Part shown: positions 49,850-63,796 of the stretch, one piece after another
Layout of the letters: every line of letters begins with the position of its first letter
Numbering within the stretch: position 1 is the first letter of the stretch
Assembly: GCA_916613615.1 (NCBI GenBank)
Contig: OU744726.1
Location: 16,867,515-16,931,514 of the forward strand
DNA from: Steromphala cineraria
Taxonomy: Eukaryota > Mollusca > Gastropoda > Trochida > Trochidae
Direction of reading: 5' to 3'
Length of the DNA stretch: 64,000 nt
Made by a program: the position numbers and the translations under genes
The notes under the pieces: generated by a model
What the model was told of the DNA's origin: nothing
The model's input: only the letters and a program-made list of their open reading frames with translations
Databases searched by the model: none

Positions 49850-52800
49850 ACATTAATGCGGGCTTTAACATGATATTTGAACGGTGGGTGCATTAACCGT
49901 AATGGGAAACAGTTTCTATTAGGTTTTGTGATTTCACATTATGGCAAGTTGAATGGAAATACAGATGAATGATAAATATTAACCTGAAAAGGTAATTGTG
50001 TGAGAGTAACGCTCTTAACTATGCATCTGACAGGCTATCCCATCTAAGGGTTTACAGAAGTTTGAAGAGACCAGCCGTTTGAAACTGAGAGGAAAACATG
50101 AAAAAACAGAGCCAGGAGGTACTGAACATATAAAAACAGAATCATAATAAAACGCTTTACTGAAATATTTTAATAAACCTTTTTTGAAAATTCCATTTAT
50201 CTTGTATAGACATACAGAAAACTGACTTAAATAGATAAGTTGTACATTGTTATTTCTTCAAATTCAGATACCCTGTGCATAGAGGTTATCTCCTTTAACG
50301 TACACTAGTTCCTCATTACTGGGCTGAAATCATATGACGTTTTTAAATTTCATTTTGGTCATATTTCTAAGCACAAATGTGAAATATGTGAAAACATTTC
50401 TAATCGAATCAATCTTTCCATGGAAACATCAGGTATTATGATGTCTTCAACTATTGGTCTCATGATATTTAATAGGTTGTCAAACATCCACATGCAATGG
50501 TTCAATATTTGCATAACCTCATTGTCAAGTTGAACATCTAGTTTAAGACTCTCCAACTGACAATTGCCTTGATTTGATATCAGCTCTGAAACCTACGATG
50601 TGTTTTAACACTTTATTTCAGAGCCTTGATTTCGAAGCTCCTTTCATGCTAAGATAGTCGTTGGCCAATGTGGATGAATGGTACTATCTAGGCACTAAGA
50701 GAGCTTCGAACATCCTCGTATGTAATCATGTGGTACTTATTTCGTTTCAATTTTGATGCACAGCAATAGTTTATCAATATTAGATCAGGCATTAACATTC
50801 TAATAGTAAATGTCATAATATTTGTTGATCGCTACCTTGATAGTTTGTTTACCCGCCCAATCATGTTCATGATAAACATTATAGTGTTGTTGATAGAGGT
50901 ATAACTGACAATACATGACAGAAACTTTTCTTGAACTGAACTGTGTATATTTTGTGAGTCAATAAAAAAATGGGATTTCTAACTGTCGTTTTTGAAATAC
51001 ATAAGCCAGATATCTGAATGTTTTTTAAAAGTAGATTACAAATTCGATAAACTATTTAGTTTTTATCTCGTAATGGAATGTGAAAATATTTTATTAGCAA
51101 AAAACGTACATAGAAAATAATACTGATGTTGATGAGAGACATATATTTACTTATATTTACAAAACGCGCTTTTATATGTAAGATAAATTGTTATTGCTAC
51201 GACATTTATACGATGATATGATGGAAATACAGATGAATGGAAAATATTGACCTATGGTTGTAACAGTGTTAAGGTAAAGCTCATAAATAAACTTCTGATG
51301 GGAAAAAAGATCATTGGTTACCATTACACATAACGTAATAATTTATTCGTTATTATAGCTATGAATCCTGTTCGATAACTTTAAAAAGTCGCACAACTTA
51401 TGCAATTTCAATATGAGAATAAAGTAAACTGTCTTGTCATAATACGTTTTAAAACCTCAACCGCGTGTTCAGTTTTCAATACGAGTTTAATTTTAAGCAG
51501 AAAAATATGACAAATTCTGAACAAATACCTACTGGAATCAAAAGTGCTTAAAGCGAAAATATATTACTATACCTTAATACATGTATGTCATGTCATCAAC
51601 GATTATTTTAATCTGCACCACTATTCATATTCCGTAACTTAACATCCGACCGAAATGCAGTTTTTGCAGCATTAAACAGAGTATGTCCTAAGGTTTCATA
51701 ACTTGTGTCTCAGTATGATTGTACTCAAATAGTTCATCTCTCAAGAGCAGTACACTGATTGGAGAAAAACAGAAATGACTCAAATCCTTTTCGATGAAGA
51801 CCACACTTTATATATCCTTTGTCACAAATAGTTGAAATCAAAGTTGATAAACATGGCTTATGAAATCATACTTTCAACGCATGTGGAAAGGTTTTCACAA
51901 TTGGAGACTATAAATCATCTACATTGAGATAGAGGACCACATCTGATGTAGAAATGTGAAGGTTAATTCCATTAGCCAATTAACCAACTGTGTGTATACT
52001 TAATCAATGAATCTTTGCCACTTTAACCTTTATAATAATATAATATAGCCATATATAATACATAATATGAAATAGAGTAGAAGACGAAAACACAAAAAGC
52101 AAAACACTTAAAATATTGAGAACACTCTTCTTATCAAAAAGCGTTGTATAAGCCAGAGTGCTAAAGATATACAAGAACAAAATGCGTTTTAATTGGTGAA
52201 TGTTTCAGTGTGCAAAGAATTTTTCCCTAAGGAAAACGTGGAGACGAAGTAAATGTATAATCTGTATAGAAGGTATTGACCTTAACTAAGTAAATGCGTC
52301 TCTTTTGAAACATTACCTGCAAACGGTAAACAAACATTCTCCAATTCTAAACATGCTGCTGAAGTCCAATCTCTTTCAGTTTATTTAAAAACATATTCAT
52401 TGCAAGAAGACTCACCACCCAAAAAAATATCAACTGTGCTCTACATGTATATACATCTGAATCTGAAGCGGAAATTACTCACCCAATTACATCTATTGTT
52501 GGAATAAGAACTCCAAATCAAATTCAAAATTCCGTTTGACGTATTAGCAAGCACCACTCTGCTCTGTTAAACATCACTTGACGACATTTATGTACTATGT
52601 CAATTAACAAATAACAAAAAACAAATATGTTGGTACTTGTATTAGTTTGGAAAGAAGATTAAAACTTTGTATAATTTATGCTTATACGAATATATTACAT
52701 GACGACGTGAAGCACATTACGAAAACATTTTATACAAAACCACGGGAGCCAACGGTTGTTCTTGACAACATTTGAATTTGAATTCGACTGATATCATATA

Positions 52801-54890
52801 ATATAAAAATAGAAACATCTCTTGAATTCATTTCAGTATGTGTATTCATTACCTATTCTAAGAATTATTGAATCATTTTAGAGTATATTGCAAACTATTT
52901 TCCTCATTTAGTCTCACATTCTTATGAATACTTTGATCTGCGATGCTATCTTAAACTTCTCACACTTAAAACATAGTCCGTTCACAAACAGAAATGTTAG
53001 AATCATATTCTTCAACTTAAAATAACTTCATCTAAACTCTCTAAATAAGTCACTTAATTTCACAAGTTTGCAATGTTGCGTTACACAAATCGTGTACTCT
53101 GGCCTTCTTATACGAAATCAGCTTAATTCTAAAGCGGCATAATTGAAACGAGATACCCAAAATAACCATCAAGATCAATGACGGAGGCATAAAGGAAATA
53201 TCAGCTCTATCATGCACACCCCTCTGCCTATGTCAGAAAACCCTCCCACGCTAAAATCCAATATTTGCTAAGTTTCATTTCCTGGAGGAAATATAAGCAC
53301 TCAAAGTGACAACTAATTGCCTTGATTTGATGTCTATATTGACACATGCCATTTGTGGATCTAACAGACTATTCCTGGTACTACAGCATGAAGAAGACTG
53401 TTACAAAATCAATATCTTGTTCAAACAAAATCTTTATCTTATTTGTATCGATGAGTTGAACAGAAGTGAGTCTAGATATACAGTAATGAGTCAATTTTCT
53501 TGGTGTTGAAATGCGGTACGTACAAGTCAATTTATATAACAGATGTTTTTTTAATATAGAAATGTAATAGAGAATAAATTCAATTGTTATTGTTTATATA
53601 GGTTTATAATTTATTCATGACACAGACAATCTTCAGTGACTAAAAAAAATAAATTATACCTACTGTTATATTTCCTCCACAACCCTGACTCAATTTGGTA
53701 TTAATCTAAAGCTGTAAATAAAATTGACTTTAACTGTTCACATACCCTATACTAAGCCTGTAATAAAAACTTTCCAACTATATACCAGTATCAAAAACGT
53801 TTTGGTTACTTAATTTCACTTGTATTAATACATTCCCGCCAATATATAAATTCAATTACATGTAAAGAAATACTTCACACCGGGTCGTCATCAATGACGA
53901 TTACAATGTCATAAAAAACATGCCTGAAATAGCTTTGGCCAATGGTGTCATGATTCTGGCTTTGCAGGCCTAAGCCTTGATGAGAAAAAAGGGAGGTTGT
54001 GAATAAGGCCAACACCCCAACCACGTAAAAGACCAGAACAAATAAACGCAACGCTTAAAGAAGTTTCACCCAGACAGCTGAGAACATGACAGCTATATGG
54101 AAAAGACTCACGTCTGGCATCCTTCGTTCAACAAAGACAAGGCGGAGAGGTGTCTATTTGAATATACTGACCCTCTACCAGACTTGAAAGCTAGTCTTAG
54201 ATAAATTTAGTTCAAACTAGATGTAATGTTTTCGTCCCATACTTCCTACATGAGATCTAGCGACTTACCCACTCGATCTGTGTCGAGCACGCGCGGAAAT
54301 CATCCAATGAAAAACTGGATTGTCAAAGTTGCCAAAGAAACGGCCAACTTAAACATCAAACAATTGGATGATAGCGAAACAAAGTGAACAGGAAGCGGGT
54401 CTTTGCATCACGTCATTTCATGCTCGACACTGAGCGATTAGTTTACCATAAAAGCCTAGGATTTACACTTGTAACAATAGAATTAATACATAGTGGCTCG
54501 CTTGAGTGAAAATATATCAATGAAAGAAGTTCAAGAATTAACGAGCAGGTAATGTCATAACATATTAATGATTTTGAGCTCATGTCTTTCTCTAAATCTC
54601 TACATATAAGCTTCCTATGTTTGTATTCACTTATTATCTATTTAAAAGAAATCACTTTATTTGCACTGAAAGCACGAACGTACACAAATGAATATGATTG
54701 ATAACAAAAAGGCAGATTTGAGAAATCTTCTTCTTTGTCAAAAGTACGAAAACATCCTATCCATTTGTCATTCGTTTGACAGTTTTGAAATCTTTGGTAG
54801 AATGATGACATACAACATACGAGTCATTTGGTACAAACTGAAGATAATGAGAAAAACACAACGAGAATGCTAGTATTTCTGCATTGCGTC
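49850..54890. repeat. Segmental duplication block A
   Basis: Colinear, diverged match to 57950-61790. Anchors seen by eye: 49935-49985 with 58030-58080 (ACAGATGAATGATAAAT), 50500-50605 with 59885-59985 (TTGATTTGATAT...GCTCTGAAACCTACGATG), 51110-51170 with 60280-60350, 52920-53105 with 61065-61285 (CTTATGAATACTT, then TCGTGTACTCT), 54725-54885 with 61560-61770 (AAACATCCTAT, GACAGTTTTGAAAT, CGAGTCATTTG). A second partial copy of the first anchor lies at 51214-51300. No coding sequence is evident in either block. Confidence 0.6.
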
Positions 54891-55296
54891 ATTCAATGTA
54901 TCTGTTTTGAAAAATAACAAACCTGTTTTTACACTTTCTTAAGCTTAATAAAGAATGGCGTAACAACAATGAATTGTCCAAATAGTAATGTCATTATTTA
55001 ACTTCAGTAAAATATGTAAAATAAAATATCAAACATTGACCTCCCGATTTACAATTTAAAATTGTTAAAGTGCCAATGTTGCGTTTTCTTCTGAAACATA
55101 CAGATGAGCATTAGTAAATCATATCACTGTTATTGTTTAATTGTACAATTTAAAATCTATGATTATTTGCTCCAAAGAAATGGCAAAGGCTACTTACTGA
55201 GTTTCATGACAGTTGGTTAACAACAAAATCATTCCTGAATAAGCTTTTTATCAAGCCCATTGATAATCTATTGTCATAATATTTAGCTCAATATAA

Positions 55297-55830
55297 TAAT
55301 AATAATAAAAAGTAAATTTATATAGCGCATAAACTCCAGGCACTCAGTGTCTGCTCAGAGCGCTGACATAATAATTTAAAAGTCACTGCCGAATAGATGG
55401 GGCTTTGGGGCTTAGGATTACAGACTGTAAAATTTTTGAAAGAGATAGGTTTTCAAGGAACTTTGAAATATAGCCAAAGATTCAGAATGCTTGATTTGAA
55501 TGGGCAAGTCATTCCACAGAGTTGGAGCCATGAAGGCATATGACCTCTGTCCAAATTTTCTGACACGTGTTTTGGGGACTTTGAGGAGGAATTGATCAGC
55601 TGATCGCAGTGTTCTGGAGGGTACATATCTCTCGATGAGTTCAGTGAGATATGAAGGGGCAGTCTGGTTTACAGATTTGTACGTTAAAGTCAGGACTTTG
55701 TACTGGACTCGTGCTTGGACTGAGAGCCAGTGGAGGGAGGTTAGCACCTGGGTGATATGTGCAGACTTCCTTGTTCTCGTAACTATATAACCGATAACCG
55801 ATAACCGATCCATTACTCTTTGTTGTCAAA
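55297..55830 (-). pseudogene. LINE (CR1/L2-like) reverse-transcriptase C-terminus and 3' end
   Basis: The minus-strand frame 55813-55418 encodes 131 residues: TRTRKSAHITQVLTSLHWLS, then VQYKVLTLTYKSVNQTAPSY and a TLRSADQFLL-VPKTR stretch, ending PTLWNDLPIQIKHSESL and SSLKTYLF. This is the standard C-terminal tail of CR1/L2-type non-LTR retrotransposon proteins. It is followed by a 3' UTR ending GCGCTATATAAATTTACTTT and a (TTA)n tail, so the 3' end is intact. The 5' end is truncated near 55830. The frame itself is unbroken over this stretch, suggesting fairly recent insertion. Confidence 0.92.
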
Positions 55831-57049
55831 AAGGAATAAATAAAGTTTGTTTATGAAAGAAACTAGATACTCGTTATTCAGTTACTGCTTAAAAGTTGGA
55901 TAACTAGAAAATCCTTGAGCATGTAAAATAATAAGGACTCATTGATATATCACAACGCGAGTTACATGCGAGTTACGTGTCCAAGCTTTAAAATCAAATA
56001 GGTCTAGCCAATAGCATTCCTTTTTTGGAAAATTAAATAAGATTCTAATAAATAAATAATGTTACAAAGTTGCCAGTAATGACAGTCCAAAATATTTTTT
56101 ACGAATTTGAAACTCAGGCAAAAACATAAGACGTAAATGACTGATGATACACTCAGAGAATAAACAACCTTTCAAGGGCTTTCAATGTTCAAGAGGCATA
56201 CAGTACATTCAGTGAAAAATGGCGTACAAGCAAATTAAGGTATCGACTTCTCATTATATCTTGCATTTTCCGATTCAAATTCAAACTTATGGTCGAATTC
56301 TAACCAAATTAATCAAAACATATTGCTGGATAAATGTACATGTTAGTCCCCTTATGTGTGAAAGCTGATTTAAAATCATATAAAATCTTGATAGCTAGTT
56401 AAACCGTTTGTCAACAAACCGCATTGTTGAATTCTATTTATTGCACTGTGTCAATTAGAGGATACAGTGGGTTGTCAGTTGTTATGATTGATGATACTCC
56501 TGATTTATTTGATTAGACAGAAATAGCTGTCCAAATTACATGTATGTTTACCTACCATATCTTAGGCAGTAAACGACATGTAATTCTTTATCAAGGAAAC
56601 CGAAATAGACATATATTAAAAGTAAACTTGCACTTGGTAATTGCTGTTTTAGGTCACAGACGTAAAATACGTCTAAATCTTGAAAATCGTTGACAATAAT
56701 TTAATTAAAAGAAGAAATAATATAATATAATACCTATGCTTTCATTGTTTAATTACTTCCTAAACAATATTACTTCATATTACTATAATCAGATAAAACT
56801 TAAAAGTGTGTTTACTTTATCCCCCTTACACCATTGCAGCTGATTTTGTTTTGAAAATTCCTGATAGTTTTAAATAGTTTTTTTCAAACTCAAACAAAAA
56901 CCATATCTACATCAAGGCACATCTGCATGATACAAATAGGATGCATACATAATTTAGTGAACAGTATTGCTCCCGGCCCTTCACTGGCTTGGGAAAATCA
57001 TTGCAAATATCGTCTAAATTGTGTTTCCGTCAAGCAAATAATTCCAGCA
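55831..57049. other. Intergenic, nothing recognised
   Basis: AT-rich, no supported feature. Confidence 0.55.
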
Positions 57050-57290
57050 ACACTGAAGAAGGATCGCCAATTGTATTAATAAACCATTCTCAAACAAAAG
57101 TTTTGATCTAGTGTTCACAGATGCTGGACTCCGAAATTTGGCATAGGTAGATATACATGTACAGATGCTGTCATATTTTCGTAAAATACAATTTTCTTAA
57201 ATTCTGATCAAAATATTCCATACGGACTCTCTGAGAAAAATATCGGCACAATTTATTAGACTTTGTGCAAGAGAATAAATATGATATATA
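57050..57290. repeat. Diverged repeat paired with 58545-58755
   Basis: Shares order and words with 58545-58755: CCAGCA(A/G)CA, CAATTG, ACAGATG(C/G)TGTCAT, TCTC(T/G)GAGAA, GACTT(T/A)GTGCAA. It is a local third component of the duplication around block B. Confidence 0.5.
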
Positions 57291-57526
57291 ATATATACAT
57301 AATTAATGAAAAGATAGTTCTGAAAGGAAATTCATAAATGAAATTTTTCCAATCCTTCAACGAAACATCTTATCATTGCAGATATGTACAAAGTTTAATT
57401 TATTTGATTATCAACAACAACAAAATCTTTAATGATGCTTACAAAGATTTTAATCCCGAATGGACAAACAGTTACTATAGGAACCTCTTTCAGAGGCATT
57501 TAAGAAGTTTGACTGACAATTATGCA

Positions 57527-57675
57527 GAAGGATATATGCATGTCAACTTCTTTGTTCATTGTATGCAACGTTTCGACACAAATTCTTGTGTCGTTCTCTG
57601 CTTGAAACGACACAAGAATCTGTGTCGAAACGTCGCATACAATAAACAAAGAAGTTGAAATCCATATATTCCACT
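57527..57675. repeat. Foldback element, copy 2
   Basis: Arms of about 68 bp (CAACTTCTTTGTTCATTGTA, ACGTTTCGACACA) around a loop of about 11 bp, with an inner sub-palindrome CGACACAAGAATCTGTGTCG. Same arm sequence as the foldback at 46846-47035; about 50 bp of left flank (TTTCAGAGGCATTTAA) is shared as well, so the repeat is larger than the hairpin. Confidence 0.85.
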
Positions 57676-57735
57676 GCAATATAGTAAGGATCTATGAATG
57701 AAATGTTTATCTGCAAAGACAATACGTCTTAAGAT

Positions 57736-57758
57736 GGGGGGGGGGGGGGGGGGGGGGG
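57736..57758 (+). repeat. Poly(G) run of 23
   Basis: Uninterrupted G homopolymer in AT-rich surroundings. Length may be inexact in the assembly. Confidence 0.9.
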
Positions 57759-57949
57759 AGACATCAATTTTTATGAGCGATTATAAACGCAAATGGTATT
57801 GGAATCATCAAAGCACTGCAAGCTACATTAGAGATGATATGATTGACTATAGAGAAACATATTTAGAATTCTAAATAGCTAACGCTTTTAGGCATGACTA
57901 TGAATGAACAGATCGTCTATCAGCTGACATCATCAGATGAATGAATGAC

Positions 57950-60900
57950 TTCTCAAACGGAACATTTGTATGCTGAGTGCATTATCCGTAAAGGGACGGA
58001 ATTTCTGAAAGGTTTGTAGCTTCACATTATGCCATTATGAATGAACTACAGATGAATGATAAATGTTGACCCAAGGTTGTAACTGTAGGAGGATAAAGTT
58101 GTGATTCATGTTTTTGTTGTGAAGTCGCCACAAAGTTTTAAGAAGAGGTTAGTTGACAATATATTGAGAATACAAAAAAACTTACAACAACTACAAATGA
58201 TCCATCCTGTCTAAGTAGGCATGTAACTTTTGCTTTGATAGATGACAACTACCTTTTAATCTAACCATTACAATTCCAGTAAACGGTTTCTGTAGTAAAA
58301 CGCAATATGGTATCCGTAAATGGATGTTAGAGGATGAAAAAAAGCATAATTTTTTATCAACGAACTAATGAATTGCATGTTCTTAGGATACATCCCACAT
58401 ATATTTCAACCATAAAGTATCGATTGCTAAATGCAATATAATTTCCGCTTACAGCTCCGTTCTTAAATTTTTTCATTTGCTAGCGTTTCTTAGTGCACAT
58501 GTAATGTTATTTTTGTTTGATATGGATATAAATGAAATACTTCCAGCAGCAGTGGGAAACTACTACCAATTGCCTATGTGTTATATAACAATTATCAAAC
58601 TAAAGGATGTGGTCCCCTAGTCACTGGTGCATAGTTTCGAACTTCAATAGACAGATGGTGTCATTGCAATATATATTTATTCAACATCGATTCTCGGAGA
58701 AGAAAATCAGCAAAATTACATTGACTTAGTGCAAAGAAACAAATATGCTGTAAGCCTAAGCCTGTAGGCCTTATGAAGGATATTGAAGGAGAAAAATAGA
58801 AATAGTGTTTTCGAAATTTACAGTTCACTGACTTGCCAAAATTGTTACGATTAACTGTTAGGTATGAAATTCGAATATGAAACGCAAAGTGATTTTTGAT
58901 TTATTTAGTTAAATTTCAACATTTTCCGTTTTCCTCAAAGAAATTCCAAATTACATGATATTTGTACTAGCATACGCAAGTAAGTGAACAAACCAACATG
59001 CATCAACAGATTTTATACTTTATAGTAAACTATGCGACAATAGTTTAGACTCACCAAATGATGCTATGAAATTGTAGTATTGGTGGGGATGGTAACATAT
59101 ATGTATGCTTTATCAAACCTCAACTTATTACCAAAGTGTCATTTGTCATTTATGGATTTTGATTAACTCGTCCATAATGGAAGTTAACTGACAAATGCTC
59201 AGGAGAAGAGATAGACTTTGTTGAAAAGCCATTTTTTAACGTCATTAGGACCCCAGTGTAACGGGGACAGTTTTTCATTATTGGGGGTCGAATGAAAAAA
59301 AAATTTTCAAGCTTTATCTTAATCATTGTTACGGCGTCTAAACTTTCTAAACTTTTGTCTTGTAGTATAGATGCAAAACATACCTTAACCCGGTTTGGAA
59401 GGCTTATTGATGCTAATTACCATATGCGAGTTGCTAGACGTGAGTGGATAAGAAAGGACAGTATGACTTTGACTTTGTATTATTTTGATAGTGTCAAAAA
59501 TCTCATTACACAAACCAATAATCCACAGTCAGAGAACAAATTATTGAGATTCACAGTCCATAAAGTCCATTGGCGGTCACTTAAAAAATTGTGTGAACAC
59601 CTTTAATTCATGTTATGTGTACGAAAAAGGAATCGCATGTTTTATATATATATGTAACTTTACATTATATATTTGATTTACTAATGTTTCATTTAAGCTA
59701 AATAAATTGTTTTTTATTTTCCTGACATCGCCTTATTTTCCCCCTAAAAAGTGTTTCAGAGCTCACATGAATGTAAACCAAATTTCCCTTGTGGATAATA
59801 AAATATTTCCATGACTTTCTTCAACTGTTGACCCTATGACATCTAGGATGCATGGTCAAATACCATTCCCTCGTAATGGATAAATAACTGCACAACTTCA
59901 TTGTCAGGTGAAAATTCTAGGACAAGACTCCCCTTGATTTGATATTGGCTCTGAAACCTACGATGGCTGTTTTGACACTATACACCTGGCATGTAATTGT
60001 TATCAACTTGTTTCATGATTAATACACGGAAAAAGTAGGAGACATTAAATCAAGCGACCACAAGTTTAGATGTGATTTAAGAGACTTTATATATCTTAAC
60101 ATTGAACGTTTATTAAGACTCACAAAAATGTTATGTTTATATCTGTCCTTTCGTAAATGGGGCAAAAGGAAAATATTTGGACAACAGGATAAGAAAAGTT
60201 CATTTACAAATAAAGATGGAAACCATTCTTTAATAGATAGGCAAATCTTGCACGTGAAAATCACCCTTTTTTAGCAAAGAACATGTACAAAATGATATTG
60301 ATGTTTATGAACGAACTATATTTATCTATATTTACAATATGTGTATACACATTACTTTAAGCAAGCTGTTACACCCACTTTCTCCAGAATTATTCATTAT
60401 TTGCACTCTCAAAATCCTTATGAAAATGAAAATGACTAATGTTGCTTAAAAGAATGTACGTAAGCTCGATTCTTAGTGTTGCTGTACTCACAACTCTAAA
60501 TGTCTAAGGGTTACTGTTAATAGAAAGAGAGAAAGATGTGCACTTTCCAACACAGACACATTAATGAAGATTGAATTATATATAACATTTGTCACAAACG
60601 GCTGATACTTAATAAATGATCACCATGATGGTCAAATCACAAATGAGGTTCATGTGGGAGGGTAGACTTAGTTAGAAACAATTAATTATCTATCTAGAGA
60701 ACTATGAATGCAGATATATTATCACACCTGATTCCAATGGTTTGGTAGATACAAACTAAATGCGGGGACTATGTTTTAAAAGGTTGCAATATTTCAATTT
60801 CACAACAACAACAATTCTTATAATGAAAGCAGATTTTAAAATCTCTTTTAAAAAGCTCTTATTTAGATTCCCCCTTCCTAGACCTTTCAATGCAATTCTT

Positions 60901-61790
60901 AGGTTAAGTTTGACATACAAGACTAACATAATAGCTTTAAGTAGGAATGAATAAAAGCAATATTTCAGAATTGTGTTTGCTTATGATTATGAATGTTTGA
61001 TCAAATAAAGTCTTATTAGTGTACATGTAATTATTGCAGATTATTGTCGTTAACCTTCTCATACACTTATGAATACTTCAATCTGATTTATTATTCAAGG
61101 TATTGCTTCTTAAACCACACTTGATACAAATATTGTTCCATTCGCAGAAAATGTAATAGTAATAGTATATGTACTTCAACGTAAAGTACCTTCTGTATAA
61201 AGCTCTAAGTAAATCAACTTATTTCGAGTACAGAGTACAATTTTACATGTACACTACACTTATCGTGTACTCTTGGTTTGTTCAACCAAGCAGTGTAAAT
61301 GTTTTTTATAGACAGGGTTAAAGACCATTTCTCATATGTACTTTTTTGCCAAATACATTTTAAAAAAAATACTTACTATGGGTTTCGTTTCTTCCTTACC
61401 GTTCATTTTCCTGGATCAGCTGAAAATTGTCCATTTATTTCTTTGTTTCTTTATATCATCAAAAGTGTACAATATAAGATTATCATGATTTTACCTTATG
61501 TTTAATCCATTGGTCGAAAACGAAAAGAGAGATTAAAAACTTTTTTTTCCGAATTTTAGAAAACATCCTATTCATTTGTCATCAATCTTAATATTTTTTC
61601 AAAACTTACAAAACATCATTTACAGTTGTCACTAATTTGACAGTTTTGAAATGTTTTACATAAATGTTTTACAGGGCGATGACAAATAAATGATGGCGAA
61701 CAGACGAGTCATTTGATACAAAGTTCCTAAAGAATGAGGTTAAAGGATAAGAATTTTAGTATTTCCCTAGTGAAGCATTCCATGCCTCTT
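57950..61790. repeat. Segmental duplication block B
   Basis: Colinear with 49850-54890 (anchors listed there) but shorter, 3.8 against 5.0 kb, with different internal insertions: the unit at 58545-58755 and the MITE remnant at 59475-59755 have no counterpart in block A. Confidence 0.6.
59475..59755 (-). mobile_element. TTAA-flanked MITE, copy 6 (both ends lost)
   Basis: Reverse-orientation body of the family: TTTTGATAGTGTCAAAAATC, reversed ATTCATAG-type and GTGTGAACACCTTTAATTCA landmarks, and TTTTCCCCCTAAAAAGTG where the TIR should begin. The left TIR is absent and the right is degenerate. Confidence 0.75.
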
Positions 61791-63790
61791 TTTCGAAGAA
61801 TGTCATATCACTCCATACAGGACATAATGCTTGGATATACACATTCCACACATTTCTTCACTAGATATGCAGCAACATTGTTACAATGAATTATTTTTTA
61901 CTGTTTTTCGGGAAAAATATAAATAATGAAATCCCTTTTTCCATTTTTGTGAATGTTAAAGACGTCAAAGTACATATATCTGTAAAACATACAGTTAAGT
62001 CTGTTTTTCTAACGAGACCAATGTAGCTGTAATTATATGACCTTTAATAATTAGTTACGGAAAGAATGCTCCGTGAAAAAGTTTTCATCAATGGAAACAA
62101 AGTCTTCTGATCCCCAAATGAGGTAAAATATAGCACAATATAATTGAAAATAAAAGGAAATTATTGTTGAAAGAAGGGAAAGAAACTTATGCTCTGCATA
62201 CCACAAACGTTATATAGATAATCGACTTTTAGATATTGAATAATCAGCAATATGTCGAAAGTTTTTTTCAATATAGGATGAAAAATGTATAACGGAAATA
62301 ATATTATAGACTCTTGCAATAGAATGTACTATTGTATACAAGGACACATTTATATAGTTATTTTGATAATAGGAAAAAACGATCATAATGAAGGGTCTAT
62401 GAGATATTTCACAATAATAAGCACATAGACTGTACCCTTTCGATAGACGATCTTAACTATAAAATCATCTGAAGACAAACATACATACAGATTTACATTC
62501 ACTGAAAGGACATCATTTCAAAAATCGTAAATTTTGTCCTTACATTTCAGTGTCGAAGCAAAGTTTATGTTTTCAAAAACTATTTTCTTGTGAAAAGTTT
62601 TCAAACAAAATCAAGTTTTTACAAAAGTCATCACAACAAATATAACTTGCCAGATGGGCAAATTCAACTTAAACATGAGGTGTTCATATATCATCATGTT
62701 TAACATCATGGCGACTTTATGAAATATAAGATTCTTTTGACTAATTGTCTCGCACACAAGCACAATAATAAATCAAGTTTATATACTGGAGTTTATCTCA
62801 TTAATCAATCACAATTATCAATCAAGAATAACTTGATCAAAAATCAAGAAAATACATTTTAGACATTATTGAGGAAATATATCTTTTCAATCAATACAAA
62901 ATGATATGATATTCCAATTTATTTGAAATAAGAAATTTTATTACCAATTACTGCTTCTATATCCAAATGAGACAGAAAAGACGTAAGTTTCCTTTCAGAC
63001 TAATACGAAATTCATCATGTCTAACTCGCCTACTGCAATACACTTCCCATGACGTACGTTCGGATATTTGATACGTTCCAAAGTATGTTCACATCATATA
63101 AATGTACCAAAAGAGTTGCGAAAATGATACAAGATTACTTCAATTTAATGATAGTTCAAAATTTATGTAAACGGCACCTTTAAAAAGGTTTATTCTACTT
63201 TCAATCTATCAATTCTTTAATAATTTTATTTAAAGCATATGTTTATCATCAGATATGAATAAAATTACCAATAGTGGTAGCCCAATCATATTTCAAATAT
63301 AAAGACATTAAGATTCTGTCGACGTAAAGTAGCTTATCATTAAGAACTAAATAGCTTCTCATAACTCAAACATGCTTTTCACCTCCTTTGATAATCTAAG
63401 CTAAAATCCACACTTTTAGAATGCATATCTATGTACATTATATTTGCCATTGAAAGTAATATAATCATAACACATGCTTTAATGTTTGCCCAGGTAGCAA
63501 ACGGTTAATTCAAAAATATCAATTTCTTCTATTGACAGATTTTTTAGGCGTGATTTAAAAAGGAAACTGTTCAAAGTCAAACCAGCAAAGTAAAACGAAC
63601 AGTTTTACGTAATATTGTATTCAGTTAATCCAGAAATAACCGAAGTGTTAAAGGTTACAATATCAGGCTGACTTTACAATTGTTTTGTGCACTTTTTCTC
63701 AGTGATACTTTATTAGTTCGTATTCAAATGTTCCTCGTTCGTGTGACGGTAAGGTCGAGTCCAGAGTCTGACACGAGCTAGAGGCTGTAG
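61791..63790. other. Intergenic, nothing recognised
   Basis: AT-rich without a supported feature. Confidence 0.55.
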
Positions 63791-63796
63791 ACAGGT

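Noticed and set aside
54272..54438. Possible short MITE with CG(A/C)TC(T/A)GTGTCGAGCA ends
   Set aside because: Only about 16 bp of the arms match and the next shared word (ATCATCCAAT) is at unequal distances; too weak to call.
57338..57658. 106-codon frame ending in FVHCMQRFDTNSC
   Set aside because: The C-terminal third is translation of the foldback repeat and the rest has no recognisable domain.
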